This document shows, piece after piece, positions 21,238 through 31,906 of a stretch of 64,000 bases of DNA (its first letter is position 1; every line of letters begins with the position of its first letter). Below the pieces are notes generated by a model, which did no database searches, was not told the DNA's origin, and saw nothing but the letters and a program-made list of their open reading frames with translations. This stretch comes from Macrocystis pyrifera (lineage: Eukaryota; Sar; Phaeophyceae; Laminariales; Laminariaceae). Where the stretch lies: positions 3,720,001-3,784,000 of the forward strand of contig JASSKH010000021.1 in assembly GCA_031763025.1 (NCBI GenBank), read 5' to 3'. The position numbers and the translations under genes are program-made.

Positions 21238-21359
21238 TATTACGGTGGTCCATAGCTAAGAGGACCTACGGTACGCACAAAACCCTATATATTTCCCTAA
21301 TTTTTACTATTAATAACAATATTTGGTCCTGTTATAACTATCTTCCCCCCCGCAATAGT
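21238..21359 (-). mobile_element. MITE-A copy 7
   Basis: TATTACGGTGGTCCATAGCT to CCCCCCCGCAATA, with an extra TATTAATAACAA in the core. Confidence 0.75.
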
Positions 21360-21483
21360 TTTTTTTTTTTTTAGTCGATGGTGTGACTGTGTCAGGGCGT
21401 GTGTGCGTGCACAGCAGTGCGAGCAGTAGGCATGTGTGCTCGTGAGCGCGTACGTACAGCAGCAGCGATTGCAAAAGCTTTGC

Positions 21484-21602
21484 CTTTTTTTTTTTTTTTT
21501 TTTTTTTTTTAGTCCTCCGGCGGATTGGTAAAAATAAAGCTTGAGGTCACCGCACACTTCCACGTTCCAATTTCGTGCCGTGTGTCAATTTAGCCCATAC
21601 AA
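21484..21602 (-). mobile_element. PolyA-tailed element E, 3' end
   Basis: Read on the - strand: GGGCTAAATTGACACACG, GTGGAAGTG, GTGACCTCAAGCTTTATTTT and ACCAATCCGCCGGAGGACT, then an A run of about 28 (T run at 21487-21510). Such a 3' end plus poly-A marks a LINE- or SINE-type retroposon. Related ends lie at 29059-29212, 48800-49010 and 58185-58515. Confidence 0.65.
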
Positions 21603-21983
21603 ACATTGCCCGTTTTTCGATCGACGCGCGCTGCGATAGAAGCTCACGCCGGCACTTTTGTGCCGAAACGACTTCTGAAAACTCAACTCCTCAACCCAAA
21701 ATCGTCGAAACAGTCTGTTGCTCTTGTTGTGGTGGTTGTGGTGGTTGTTGTATGCTTGGGGCCACGGGAGTGGGTTTATCGGGTTTATCGGGTGTACATA
21801 GCAGCTACGATTTTCCTCCACAATCAGGTTTTGGGTGAAGCTACGTAGCGCTCGCTCCTTAAGGGGAAGTGAGGAATCTCCGAAAAAAAAAAATGGTGCG
21901 CCTGTGCCGTTGCTGATCCTGTTTTTTTGGAGCCTGCCCTGTGGCCATGGGCTCAATGTGAAGGATGTGAGTTACAAAATTGT

Positions 21984-22060
21984 TTTAGGACCGCCGTTCC
22001 GTTTTGGGGAGAAACTACTTGAAATTTGACTGGTTTGTCCCCGCAAACGGGACTGCAGTA
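21984..22060. mobile_element. MITE-B copy 6
   Basis: TTTTAGGACCGCCGTTCCGT, TTTGGGGAGAAACTACTTG and GGTTTGTCCCCGCAAACGGG, 12 bp left of a MITE-A. Confidence 0.7.
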
Positions 22061-22071
22061 TACCGGTATAC

Positions 22072-22190
22072 TATCGCGGGGGACCATAGCAAATGGGACC
22101 AAATTTTGTTGGTAAAAATAGGTAAAAATAGGTAAATATATAGGTTTTTGTGTGTACCGTAGGTGCTATTTACTACGGTCCTCCGTAATA
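22072..22190 (+). mobile_element. MITE-A copy 8
   Basis: TATCGCGGGGGACCATAGCA to CTACGGTCCTCCGTAATA. The core has a local duplication of AAAAATAGGT. Confidence 0.8.
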
Positions 22191-22400
22191 AAGGCGTTGA
22201 GGATGTTTCTGGTGGTGTGTGTTGGGTGCTGTTGCTGGGTTTTTCTCTCTCGCGCTCTGTCGCGGCTGTTTGCTTCCCTCTCTTTATATCGATCTCTCTC
22301 CGATTAGTTGGTTGTTAGTTCGGTTGCTTGATTGGTTGCTTGCTTCGGTTGCTTGCTTCGGTTGCTTGGTTTGCTCGTTTGGCGGTTTGGCGGCCTGCGT

Positions 22401-23059
22401 TGCTTTGCGATGCTTTGCGATGCTTTGCGATGCTTTGCGATGCTTTGCGATGCTTTGCGATGCTTTGCGATGCTTTGCGATGCTTTGCGATGCTTTGCGA
22501 TGCTTTGCGATGCTTTGCGATGCTTTGCGATGCTTTGCGATGCTTTGCGATGCTTTGCGATGCTTTGCGATGCTTTGCGATGCTTTGCGATGCTTTGCGA
22601 TGCTTTGCGATGCTTGGCGATGCTTGCGATGCTTTGCGATGCTTTGCGATGCTTTGCGATGCTTTGCGATGCTTTGCGATGCTTTGCGATGCTTTGCGAT
22701 GCTTTGCGATGCTTTTGCTGCTTTGCGATGCTTTGCGATGCTTTGCGATGCTTTGCGATGCTTTGCGATGCTTTGCGATGCTTTGCGATGCTTTGCGATG
22801 CTTTGCGATGCTTTGCGATGCTTTGCGATGCTTTGCGATGCTTTGCGATGCTTTGCGATGCTTTGCGATGCTTTGCGATGCTTTGCGATGCTTTGCGATG
22901 CTTTGCGATGCTTTGCGATGCTTTGCGATGCTTTGCGATGCTTTGCGATGCTTTGCGATGCTTTGCGATGCTTTGCGATGCTTTGCGATGCTTTGCGATG
23001 CTTTGCGATGCTTTGCGATGCTTTGCGATGCTTTGCGATGCTTTGCGATGCTTTGCGAT
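22401..23059 (+). repeat. Decamer satellite (TGCTTTGCGA)n
   Basis: About 66 head-to-tail copies of TGCTTTGCGA with only two short irregularities, near 22614-22630 and 22711-22722. Because 10 is not a multiple of 3, every frame on both strands cycles through three registers and stays open, giving false 270 to 340-residue proteins. Confidence 0.97.
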
Positions 23060-23200
23060 TGCTTGCGTTGCTTTGCTCGATTTCTTGCGTTGCTTTGCCC
23101 GTCTTGCTTGCATGCTTGCTTGCTCGCCTCCATGCTTGCTTGCTTGCTTGCCTCCCTGCTTGCTTGCTTGACTTGCTTGCGTGCTTGCTTGACGCCTACA
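23060..23200 (+). repeat. TTGC-rich degenerate array
   Basis: GCTTGCTTGC units with irregular spacing follow directly on the decamer array, as if a degenerate flank of it. Confidence 0.75.
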
Positions 23201-23281
23201 GTTCACACATTGACCGTTTCTTGGCCAGTTTCCACCTCGGGTAGCGCCACAGATTGCTGCGCCATTCTCACACATTGCTAG

Positions 23282-23390
23282 TATTACGGGAGGCTATAGT
23301 TAATAGGACCTATGGCATACACAAAAGCCTATATATTTACCTATTTTTACCAACAATATTTGGTCCTATTTACTATGGTCCCCCATAATA
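23282..23390 (-). mobile_element. MITE-A copy 9
   Basis: TATTACGGGAGGCTATAGTT to CTATGGTCCCCCATAATA, complete. Confidence 0.85.
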
Positions 23391-23531
23391 ATAATATTAC
23401 CTGATATACACGTTGGTTTGGATGATGCCAATTTTCAGCCTAATAACACATATCGGTATTCTTCACCCATGAGCTACTGTACCGGAACCATTCAATGTCC
23501 ATTACTTGCTGCTGCAGCTAAATACCAGGTA

Positions 23532-23612
23532 CCAAGCTGACCGTAAATGTAAGCAACGTTTAGGCGTTGATATGAACACCGAAACGGTTCTTACTCTTCC
23601 GTCCGGACCGGA
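23532..23612. mobile_element. Foldback family M, copy
   Basis: CTGACCGTAAATGTAAGCAA and CGTTT, inverted as GAAACGGTTCTTACTCTTCC and GTCCGG. Confidence 0.5.
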
Positions 23613-24711
23613 GTGGAACATCTTTTAGCGCTCGCGTCAATCGTCGGTTGCCGCGACCTCCTCGTTCCACTGCAAAGCTTGTCCTAACCCTGCTTCCTAA
23701 CGTACGTACCACCCTGACCCGGAATATAATCGAAACATTTGGACTTCAATATGAATATTATACAGGCGATTGTATTTCCGGACGAAATAAAAGCATGATA
23801 GTTTGTTTGACCACCCCAACACGTGAGTTTGCGAAGTTTTTTTTTTTTTTTTTTTTTAATCCTTTTCTTGGAGATCTGGGTAACAAAAAAGCTTTCGCCT
23901 AATACACAACTTTCTTATTTGTGTACCGGTTCCAGTCCATCCGTACCGCACAGATTCGGCACGCAGACTTCGCCCGTGTTTCATGTGTTACTACATGTCG
24001 TGGGCTTGCCGGCACGGCCCTCTTTAGTCGACCCCTTCCAGGTTCGACCAAGAGGTTATAGGTTGGGATATAGCCATCCAGCAGTCGACAGCTCATTTTG
24101 CTCTCTCTTAACTGGGTAGTGTCGAAACCGATATTTTTTTGGTGAAGGAGTTCCTTGTTTCTTATGGTATGTATACTAAGACCGACTTTTACGGCAAAAT
24201 TTTTGAAGGGCGGTTGAAGAAACTGTTTTTTTTTTTTCGCCGACAACCGGCGATATTCTTGGCGGGACGGTCTAAAATAGCGGTGGGCTCCGCAGGATGC
24301 TACGCTTTTAATTTTCCGAGAAATTTCTTGAAACTGTTTCCTGTTTCTCCAGAGTCGTAGTTTGGCTGTTTGTCCACATGGCCAGTTCTGAGGTAATCGT
24401 GATTTTTTTTCCCCCCAAAATGTTCAAGGATTCAGTATTTTTGGCCCTAGCTCTTGACCACGAGTATCTTTTTTTCACCCTCCAGAGAAAACTGGTCGGC
24501 TGTGCCAAAAATCAAGCTAACACTCTTGGAGAAACGGCAAACTGTTGAAGAAAACTCTCGGAAAACTCCGGGGAGCATCCCGAGGAGTCTATACCGGTGT
24601 TTGTGACTGTCCCGTCGAGTATGACGCGTATATTTGGCCTAAAAACTCGGTTCCTGGAGCCCTAAATTATTTTCCCATAATAATTGCTCTTACATAAAAA
24701 ATGCCACTTTG
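23613..24711. other. Unassigned stretch
   Basis: AT-richer sequence with T runs. No gene, RNA or repeat family was recognised. Confidence 0.35.
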
Positions 24712-24800
24712 ATCCAAAACATAAAAAAACCGTTTGTGTTGAATAAATTTATGCTAACGGTCCCTATATTTCGGGTCAGAATGGTATCTCAATCCACGAA
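24712..24800. mobile_element. Foldback family M, diverged copy
   Basis: GATCCAAAACATAAAAAAAC and CGTTTG on the left; CTAACGGTCCCTATATTTCG, GGTCAGAATGGTATC on the right. Confidence 0.4.
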
Positions 24801-25254
24801 ACCTTCAGGATTTTCTCTTACGGTTGTGGCAAAAAGTGGCTAAAATGCCACGTTGACCCTTGTGTATATATATTTTTTTCAGGGTCGGGTTGTAGCCCTT
24901 TCGAAACTTGCATGGGCTGGGATCGTTTTTTTTTTTCATGTAGCAGAAGACAAGAATCGCAACCAAAATGGTTCCAGCCACATTTCTTCGCCAACGTAAT
25001 GCTAAGGAGGTTGGTTAGCTACCAGGTAGCTGGTGGCTATTTTACGTTGTGATCGTGGCGGGCGTGTTGTCCGTTTTTCGGTTAGATTCTGTGGGGCGGG
25101 GGGGGGGAGGGAGGCATGTGATTGGGATGCGGAGGAGCTGCAGTACCCACTCAAAATGGTGACGTGGCGCTGTGTATGATATCGGTCGAACGTGCCGCGT
25201 GACCGATTGTGAATGACGCCATACCATACCATACCGTTCTGTAGGCCCACGCCC

Positions 25255-25865
25255 TCAAGACACGCCGCAGGCGCTTTCAGGCACGTGGAGATAGGCGCGC
25301 CGCCAGCCTTTTTTCCAAATCAAAATATAGGCACTTAAGATAGGCAAATAAATGCCTAAAACGTGCCTGAAATGGGCCTGAAATAGTGTCTCAGACGTGC
25401 CTGAAACCTGATGAGCCCGCGAGGGCACATCCTACACTAGTTCCAAGTAAGTTAGGATTTCAGACATAAAAGCCTGTCTCGCCCCAACACACGCCTTCCA
25501 AAGAAAAGGCAGGAAAAAAGGTCCTTTCCTCAGAGTGCCTCGCGAAAGAGATATAAATACGTACAACTATTTTTTACAATTTTTGGGGTCGGTGTCACTT
25601 GCTAGCTCTTGGCAAACGGACCCCAGCTGATAGACAGCTCTTCGCAAACAGCCCTTCTTCTTTGAAACAGCCAAACAGTCAACCAGCGAAACAGCGTTTC
25701 TTCTTTCTTCACAAACTGCCAAACCAATAGACAGCTCTTTTATATATATTTACATATATGCACCAGGTAGGGAAGATAGGCACAGAAAGGCGTCCAGACT
25801 CGTTGTTTCAGAGAAAGGTCATTCATGCCTTTTTTCAGGCATACCTTGAAGGCATGGGCCTAACG
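25255..25865. repeat. AGGCAC/GCCTGA-rich region with local repeats
   Basis: TAGGCACTTAAGATAGGC, CGTGCCTGAAATGGGCCTG, AGACGTGCCTGAAAC and later GATAGGCACAGAAAGGCG and TTTTTTCAGGCATACC show repeated and inverted short units. A second motif, AGACAGCTCTT with GCAAAC, repeats at 25610-25740. Family unknown. Confidence 0.4.
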
Positions 25866-25866
25866 T

Positions 25867-25965
25867 ACCGTACCGTACCGTATCATCCAATGCTATCCCA
25901 TACCGTATCCCATACCATACCATGCTATCCCATACCATACACCATACCGTACAATATCATACCGA
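25867..25965 (+). repeat. Pentamer array (TACCG/CCATA)n
   Basis: GTACCGTACCGTACC followed by CCATACCATACC and variants, period 5. Confidence 0.85.
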
Positions 25966-26099
25966 AACATCCCTCGCGTAGGTGCTGACTTTGTGACTGC
26001 GGGCCGTTGATTGCGCACTCACTTGTTTCCTTTTTTTTGCTTGTTTGCGTGTTTGTTTGGTTGCTTGTTTGCTCTCCTCGTCCCCCTGCTCAATGATGA

Positions 26100-26480
26100 A
26101 TGATATGTTTCTCTCTCTTTGTCGGCTTTGCCTGTCCGCTTGTCTGTCTGTATTTCCCTCTCTCTGCCTATCTGTGCTGTGTGTCTGTCGGTTTTCCCGT
26201 CCGGCTGTCTTATCTGTCTTGGCTGTTTGTCTGCATGTCTCTCTGTGTCTGTCGGTTTGTTTGTCTGTATCTCTGTCCATCGGTCTGTCTGTCGGTTTGT
26301 CGTATTTCTTTCTGTTTGTCCGTATTTCGGTCTGTTTATCTTTCTGTCTTGTCTGTCTGTCTCTCCTACACGTCTCCGTCCTCTTCCCCTCCCTCCCTCT
26401 CTCTCCTCTCTCCCTTTCTCTCCCTCCCTCCCGTTCCCCGTCTTTCCGCCGTCCCTCCCTCCCTCCCTCCTAAAAACAAC
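26100..26480 (+). repeat. CTGT and CCCT pyrimidine-rich arrays
   Basis: Degenerate TGTCTGTCTG/TCGGT units to 26350, then CCCTCCCT units to 26480. Confidence 0.8.
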
Positions 26481-26583
26481 ATAAAAACAAACAAAACAAA
26501 ACCAAAACTGAACGGAAAAAAGAAACAGCCCAACGGCCGAAACGGAAGAAAAAAACGCCCAGCTGGAATTGCAACAGAAAGAG

Positions 26584-26691
26584 ATGGCGCTGGCGAACGA
26601 GGAGCCACCCGCGGGGTCACCAAACGATATCCCCCCTCGCACAGAAGAACCAGAGGGCGAGATGTCTTCGGAAACCCCATCGAAATCTCAG
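26584..26691 (+). CDS. Candidate first coding exon, unknown protein
   Basis: An ATG in good context (GAG before, G after) opens a 36-codon frame: MALANEEPPAGSPNDIPP..., then EPEGEMSSETPSKSQ, ending exactly at a splice donor (TCTCAG followed by GTATTA at 26692). The frame is open upstream to 26512 without another ATG. Acidic, Pro/Ser-rich composition differs sharply from the simple-sequence frames around it and is typical of a disordered N-terminus. The intron would begin inside a G/T minisatellite. No second exon was found, so product and gene extent are unknown. If an acceptor is used near 26526 it would instead be an internal exon. Confidence 0.35.
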
Positions 26692-26723
26692 GTATTATAC
26701 GACAATGATGGCTGCAAGAATGC

Positions 26724-27036
26724 AGATAGGCAGCGCTATTTATGTTGTTGTTGTTGTGGTTGTGGTTGTGGTTGTTGTGGGGGTGGTTGTTGTGGTGGTG
26801 GTTGTTGTGGGGGTGGTTGTTGTGGTGGTGGTTGTTGGGGTGTTTGTTGTTGTTGTGGTGGTGGTTGTTGGGGTGTTTGTTGTTGTTGTGGTGGTGGTGG
26901 TTGTTGGGGTGTTTGTTGTTGTTGTGGTGGTGGTTGTTGGGGTGTTTGTTGTTGTGGTGGTGGTGGTTGTTGTTGTTTTTTTTGTTGTTGTGGAGGTGGT
27001 GGTTGTGGTTGTGGTGGCTGTTGTTTTTTATAAAAA
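26724..27036 (+). repeat. G/T-rich minisatellite
   Basis: Built from TGTTGTTGTGGTGGTGG and TTGTTGGGGTGTT blocks, period about 30 in the middle. Nearly all G and T on one strand, so strongly strand-asymmetric. Frames give poly-Val, poly-Cys/Gly or, on the other strand, Gln/Pro artefacts. Confidence 0.9.
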
Positions 27037-27054
27037 AAAACTCCTAAAAAAAAG

Positions 27055-27103
27055 CACGTCAGCTGTGAGTTCAACCGAGCGGTCGATGCTCAACTTTGCA
27101 AGC
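27055..27103 (+). repeat. MITE-L fragment
   Basis: CACGTCAGCTGTGAGTTCAA, GGTCGATGCTCAACTTT: the left arm of MITE-L. Confidence 0.55.
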
Positions 27104-27183
27104 TGCGTGAACCTTTCGCGCGTTTTCCATCATTTCCCTCGCGACTGACTACTGGCCAGTAACTCCCCTGGATGCCAGCAGGG

Positions 27184-27262
27184 CTGTTGTTGTGGTGGTT
27201 GTGGTGGTTGTGTTGGTTGTTGTGGTTGTGGTGGTTGTTGTTGATGTTGGTGGTTGTTGTTA
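27184..27262 (+). repeat. GTT/GGT minisatellite, second block
   Basis: TGTTGTTGTGGTGGTTGTGG and variants, clearly related to 26724-27036. Confidence 0.85.
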
Positions 27263-27436
27263 TGTTCACGTTAACCCATCGCCACAATACAGCCCGTGGT
27301 CACAGGACACACCCTCCAATAACTCCAGAGTGGAGTATTACCTCAGGAGGAAAAACTATTAATAACACGGAATATATTATTAGTAAAAATACGCACATCT
27401 GCTGTAACAGTAACTGAAACAGTATATATATATATA

Positions 27437-27737
27437 TTTTTTTTTTTAACGTCACTTTTATTTTCCAGCCTAACTCGTGGGGGGTTCCACCCTCAGCAAT
27501 CTTCGTGGGTCGCAGCTGTCGTCCCTTCTCCGCTTTATTTTTTTGTCGCGCATAGGGTTCAGCATTCCCACTGCTCGTCGACTTTTATCGAGTGTAGATA
27601 ACTCACGCTCTCGCGCTTTCCGCTAATCATTTCTTTATGCAAGAAAAAGTCCCTACGAGCATGCACTCGGTGAGATTCGAACTCACGAAAATTGATCTTG
27701 ATAGGCACGCGGACCACCTACCAGGCCACCGGGGACT
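27437..27737 (-). mobile_element. tRNA-derived SINE, copy 5
   Basis: T run, CTTTTATTTTCCAGCC, TCGCGCATAGGGTTCAGCAT, CTGCTCGTCGACTTTTATCG, GAGATTCGAACTCACG (B box) and CCACCTACCAGGCCACC (A box). The tRNA-like head is well kept. Confidence 0.85.
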
Positions 27738-27904
27738 ATACCTCACACAAAAAATGGAGAGTGAGATCAGCATACGCACGTAATATACGAGTATCTGACC
27801 TCATACTGGTCCTGGGAAGCTCTCGGAATTGGTCTGTAATGTTTGACACATCAGATAAGATCATCGATTTCCTCGCCGTGATCTACAGTAGTGGTAGGTC
27901 ATTC

Positions 27905-28195
27905 GGGGCAGATGGATCATCTATTCCCGATCTGTGTGATCTGTATGATCTGTGTGATCTGTATGATCTGTCTGATCTGTCTGCTCTGTATGATCTCTCA
28001 TGATCGGATCTTGATCTGTGTGATCTAGCTCATGTTGCCGGGTGGGAGCCGCACAATCCGCACGATCTACCACACATTTCCTGGGTTGGATATGTGCCGA
28101 ACAGATCTAGATCCTGCACGAAGGTATCCCAACGGCGGGCTAGGATCTGTAGACGATCTGCTGTTGTACGTGCGAGCGGATACGTCGTGATTTGT
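27905..28195 (+). repeat. GATC-dense repeat family H, copy 2
   Basis: Begins with a GATCTGTGT/GATCTGTAT array (period 10-11), then AGCTCATGTTGCCGGGTGGG with AGCCGCAC and further GATCTA sites. Shares the core with 53165-53485. Confidence 0.65.
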
Positions 28196-28389
28196 CCAAC
28201 GCCTGCGGTGCTCATAAGGGGCTTGTGTGCACTGCAACCTCATCGCGGGAGCGGGGGCCAAAGTCGCACACCTTTCAGGCCTTATTATGAAACACGATTT
28301 CCGCCGGGAGTGGTACGCCTAGGAACAGAGGCTGACCAAAAGGTAGGCGGGTCTTTTTCGGGCGCGTCGAGGCCTCTTTCATAGAGCTG

Positions 28390-28690
28390 TGGTTTTTCGG
28401 CAGGAGTTCACGACTGGTAAATGCGGTAGTCGGCGGATGCCTTTCGCCCAAAACTAACTGACTTCTCTCGGTAAGCCGGCTGGCGAAGAAGCCACGGGTG
28501 ACGGCCAACCAGTCGACTTGCGTGGTTTTTATACCCCGAGTGAAACAATCCTTCCTGTAAGTGTGGAAACCCAATATAACTCGGATGGTCGGCACCTACG
28601 TGAAACGACTGCCATGGAATCTACTTGTCCGACTGATAAGTATGGTTCAGTACTTGGTGCTGTGAACCGTACCGACTCACAGCTCCACCA
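28390..28690 (+). repeat. Dispersed repeat family I, copy 1
   Basis: Ordered blocks GGTAAGCCGGCTGGCGAAG, CAGTCGACTTGCG, ACAATCCTTCCTGTAAGTG, GGAAACCCAATA, CTTGTCCGACTGATAA and CCGACTCACAGC recur in copies 3 and 4. Confidence 0.6.
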
Positions 28691-28739
28691 CTCTGATATT
28701 ACAATCAAACGGAGCTCATATTGCCGGCCAGAGTGCCGC

Positions 28740-29000
28740 TATTTTGACCTTGAAATATAGTATTTTTAGTGTGGAGGGGGGGTCTGTCAAGAGGAGTCTG
28801 TTCGCGGTCAGTCACGGGAAGCGGCAAGTTGGCGGTAAAGCTTGGACTCGTCAAGGTCTATTCAGACCTAGTATACTAGTTTTAGAATGGGTAGGTACGT
28901 GACGGCTGTCCTTGACGGTTTTCCGTCAAGGGGCAAGAGTCTCCTCAACCGCAATCTTAGCTGTTGGACACAATATGTCGGTTGACGTGGTTGACGGCCT
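28740..29000 (+). repeat. Family G, double copy
   Basis: TATTTTGACCTTG ... GGTCTGTCAAGAGGAG, then ACTCGTCAAGGTCTATTCAG, ACTAGTTTTAGAATGGG and CCTTGACGGTTTTCCGTCAA. Confidence 0.5.
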
Positions 29001-29058
29001 AGATCCACAGAATTTTTCACCCGTCAATTCTTCTAATTGCGGGATAACCTTTCAGTGT

Positions 29059-29212
29059 GTTTTTTTTTTTTTTTAATCCTCCAACAAAAGCTTGAGGTCA
29101 CCGCACTTCCACGTTTAGATTTCGTGTCGTGTGGGGCATCGGTAAAAAATCAAGCTTAAGGTCACCAAACCTCCACGTTCAGATTTCGTGTCGTGTGTCA
29201 ATTTAACCCATA
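29059..29212 (-). mobile_element. Element E, two tandem 3' ends
   Basis: After a T run, AAAAGCTTGAGGTCACCGCA to ATTTCGTGTCGTGTG, and again AATCAAGCTTAAGGTCACCA to GTGTCAATTTAACCCATA. Confidence 0.65.
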
Positions 29213-29234
29213 GCTCCCGTTGCAACATCAGAAC

Positions 29235-29440
29235 AGGCTGCTGTCACCACTGGCGCTTGGGCACGTTGACCTTTGCTTTTCGGGCGCGGGGCCTCGTCGG
29301 CCGGGGAGGGCTGGTTCGGCTCGCTCCACTCGCCCGGCTCAAGGCGGCAAGTCGGCTGGCCATGATCTAGCTTCGCCAGCCGACGTGCCGACGACAACAG
29401 AGCCGGTTATTATTAGTTGGCTGACGGCACCTACCGAATA
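29235..29440 (-). repeat. Family I, copy 2 (reverse)
   Basis: GAGGGCTGGTTCGGCTCGCT, GCAAGTCGGCTGGC, ACGGCACCTACCGA in the order of the - strand. Confidence 0.5.
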
Positions 29441-29604
29441 GTTTTTAGTCGTGAAATTGTGCCCGACTGGCAGCCACATGCTGTAGTATTATCAGTGTTG
29501 TGCTGCTGTGCCCACGTGATATAATATAGCCTCTCGAGTTGTGGTCCGGGCTCTGAAGCCACGTTCCTCCAACCAATAGAGCTTTTGAGTCGGCACGATT
29601 TAAC

Positions 29605-29713
29605 TATTACGGGGGGCCATAGTTAACAGGACCAAATATTGTTCGTAAAACTAGGTAAATGTATAGGTTTTTATGTGTACCATAGGTCCTATTAACTATG
29701 GACCCCAGTAATA
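29605..29713 (+). mobile_element. MITE-A copy 10
   Basis: TATTACGGGGGGCCATAGTT to CTATGGACCCCAGTAATA. Confidence 0.85.
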
Positions 29714-29719
29714 CTAATG

Positions 29720-30500
29720 ACTAATCGGTAGGTGCCGCTAGCCATCTAACTGATTTGTAGTCGGCTGGTCGGAGGGAGAAACAGGGTGATGGCTGTAGCC
29801 GCTGCCGACTTGAGTCAGGCGAGCGAAACGAGCCAAATCAGCCCTCCGCCTCTGGCCGAGGGGGGTTGCCCCGCCGGGAAAGAAAAATGCGCCCCGCATT
29901 CAACAATCCTTCCTAGAAAGTACGGAGACCCAGCAAGTCGGACAGTCGGCATCTCCGGGGAAACGACTAACTATTTGCCGGAGTACAGCAATTACTACGG
30001 TCGTTGGTGCCTTAGGTTTAGCCGACTCTCAGCCGTACCAATCAGGAGCAGCAGTGGCCGACTATGGAATCGTCTTTCTCTTGGCGATCAGTTTTCCCCT
30101 CTCTTAAGTCCCCAGGTCTTTTCCCCCCAGGTCAAAATGCCCCATATTGAATAAGGGTTGGGGAGTTGAGTGACGAATAACTTAATCGGTAAGTGCCGTT
30201 AGCCAACTAGCTGAGTTTAGTCGGCGAGTCGCCTGGCGAACCCAGCTGATGGCCAGCCGACTTGCGGGCTTCGGTTGGGCGAGTGAAGCGAGCCGAACCA
30301 GCCCTCCCCGGCCCGGGTGGCCCCACCCCAAAGGTGGAAACCCATGTATCCCGTATTCAAGAACCCTTTTTTTGCAAGTGGGGAAACCCAGTAAAATCGG
30401 GCGGTCGGCATCTCCGGGGAAAGGACTAGCTACTTGTCCGACTAATAACTGTTGAAAAGTCGGTGACTCAAGTTTAGCCGACTCACAGCGATGCCAAAGG
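29720..30500 (+). repeat. Family I, copies 3 and 4 in tandem
   Basis: Two successive units (29720-30130 and 30175-30500) share ATCGGTAGGTGCCG, GAGCCAAATCAGCCCTCC or GAGCCGAACCAGCCCTCC, TCGGCATCTCCGGGGAAA, CTACTTGTCCGACTAATA-type blocks and TTTAGCCGACTC. Unit length is about 330-410 bp. Superfamily unknown; no coding frame survives across a unit. Confidence 0.65.
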
Positions 30501-31786
30501 GCTAGTTAAATACCCCAATGAGTAGCGCTTGGAGTCGACTGACTTGACTGACCATAAGTGGCTGACAATTAGTGGTCAATTTTGCTAGTCGGCTATAGGT
30601 AGTTTGTAGTTGGTTGGTTTCGCGCGGCAATTAGCACGGTTTCTGCGTCTTAATCACGAAGTAACGAAACGCCCACCGCATGATCGAGGGATGGTTCAAA
30701 TTGGTGTCCCGAGTTCCAACGCAAGGAGTCGCACGGCAGACGGGCGCAACGCGATGCTACCCGCCCTTCCTTCCAGGCCCTCGCGCTGAACGCTTGATAA
30801 CGCTGAAACTTATCATTTGTTTTGATCGCTCTCGGGGGGTCCTGAAGGAGGTTAGTGACGATGAGAGAAAGTCAGTTGGTTTGCTCACTCCGATGCCCAA
30901 TGAATAACTCGCCGTGAATTCCACCGATGTTTTTTGTGTATTTTGTATTTTGTGTTTTTTTGTTTCGGGGTGAAGACGCTCGGAGTACTATTAATAGCTG
31001 TTCCGTTTTTTACTATTAGTAGCGCTGGGCACTGGCTGGCTCAGTCAGTAGCGATTGTACTTCCGTCAAAATCAACCCGTACACTGGATTGCAGCAGTGT
31101 ACTGTCTCTCTTCTCTCCTCTCTCCTCCCGCAACGCGTTTAGTGAGTTTCCTTGCTATACGATGGCGTGAAGCACGGGCAAATACACTGGCTAGGTCAAC
31201 CGGTAAACTGCTTCTGCCAGTACATACTGCTGTGTCAGTGCCCTGCCTCTGCCCCAGTTGTTACAGTAGTGAACGGTTAAAGTCCCCCATCTTCACTCTT
31301 TTGGAACCCCGCTGTGGCGATCCTAACAAATGGTTGGTAGCTTCGGTGCTATCAACCATCTACGAACAGCGTGGAAGCCCAGCATACGGGTAGGATCGTG
31401 TTGCTATCTATGCCGTACGACTCCTTGCATGGTAACCCGGACACCAAGTTGGATCACCCCCCCCCCCCCCCCCCCTCCCCCGATCACCCGTTGACCGTTG
31501 CTGTAGTCCTCACTTTGAAGCGGCAGTTTCCCCCTCTCGAGTCCCAGGAAGGTTGATGTCCCACGAAGCTACAGTAGTACGCTGCTCGCGGGGGAAGGGC
31601 GGGGGGCTTCGCCGTCCCCTTCTTATCCCCTCGCACTGTTATACCGCAGAATTGTCCCGCACGAGTCCCGAGTAGTTAAACCTATCTACTGGTACAAGTA
31701 GTACTTCTGCAGGGGTTGATACGGGGGGAAATGGTAGATTTAACCTCATAGCAAAGCATGGTGTGCGCCGAGGTACGGGGGAAACA
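30501..31786. other. Unassigned stretch
   Basis: No gene recognised. There is a C run at 31448-31475 and scattered TATTAATAG and TACTGCTG motifs. Confidence 0.35.
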
Positions 31787-31906
31787 TATCACGGGGGGGC
31801 CATGGTAAATAAGACCTACGGTACACACAGAAACCTATATATTTACCTATACTGTATTTTTACTGCACAATATTTGGTCCTATTTACTATGCCCCCCCCC
31901 GTGATA
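31787..31906 (-). mobile_element. MITE-A copy 11
   Basis: TATCACGGGGGGGCCATGGT to CTATGCCCCCCCCCCGTGATA. Both G/C runs are longer than the family norm. Confidence 0.8.

Noticed and set aside
22401-23059. CRISPR-like array
   Set aside because: Direct head-to-tail decamers without spacers, in a eukaryotic context; no cas genes.
22219-23281. Long open frames of 270-340 residues on both strands
   Set aside because: They are produced by the decamer satellite, which stays open in all frames; no coding signal.
26705-27148. Poly-Val, Cys/Gly and Gln/Pro frames
   Set aside because: Artefacts of the G/T minisatellite.
30680-30907. 75-codon frame with ordinary composition
   Set aside because: No splice sites, homology or conserved motif seen; too short to support alone.
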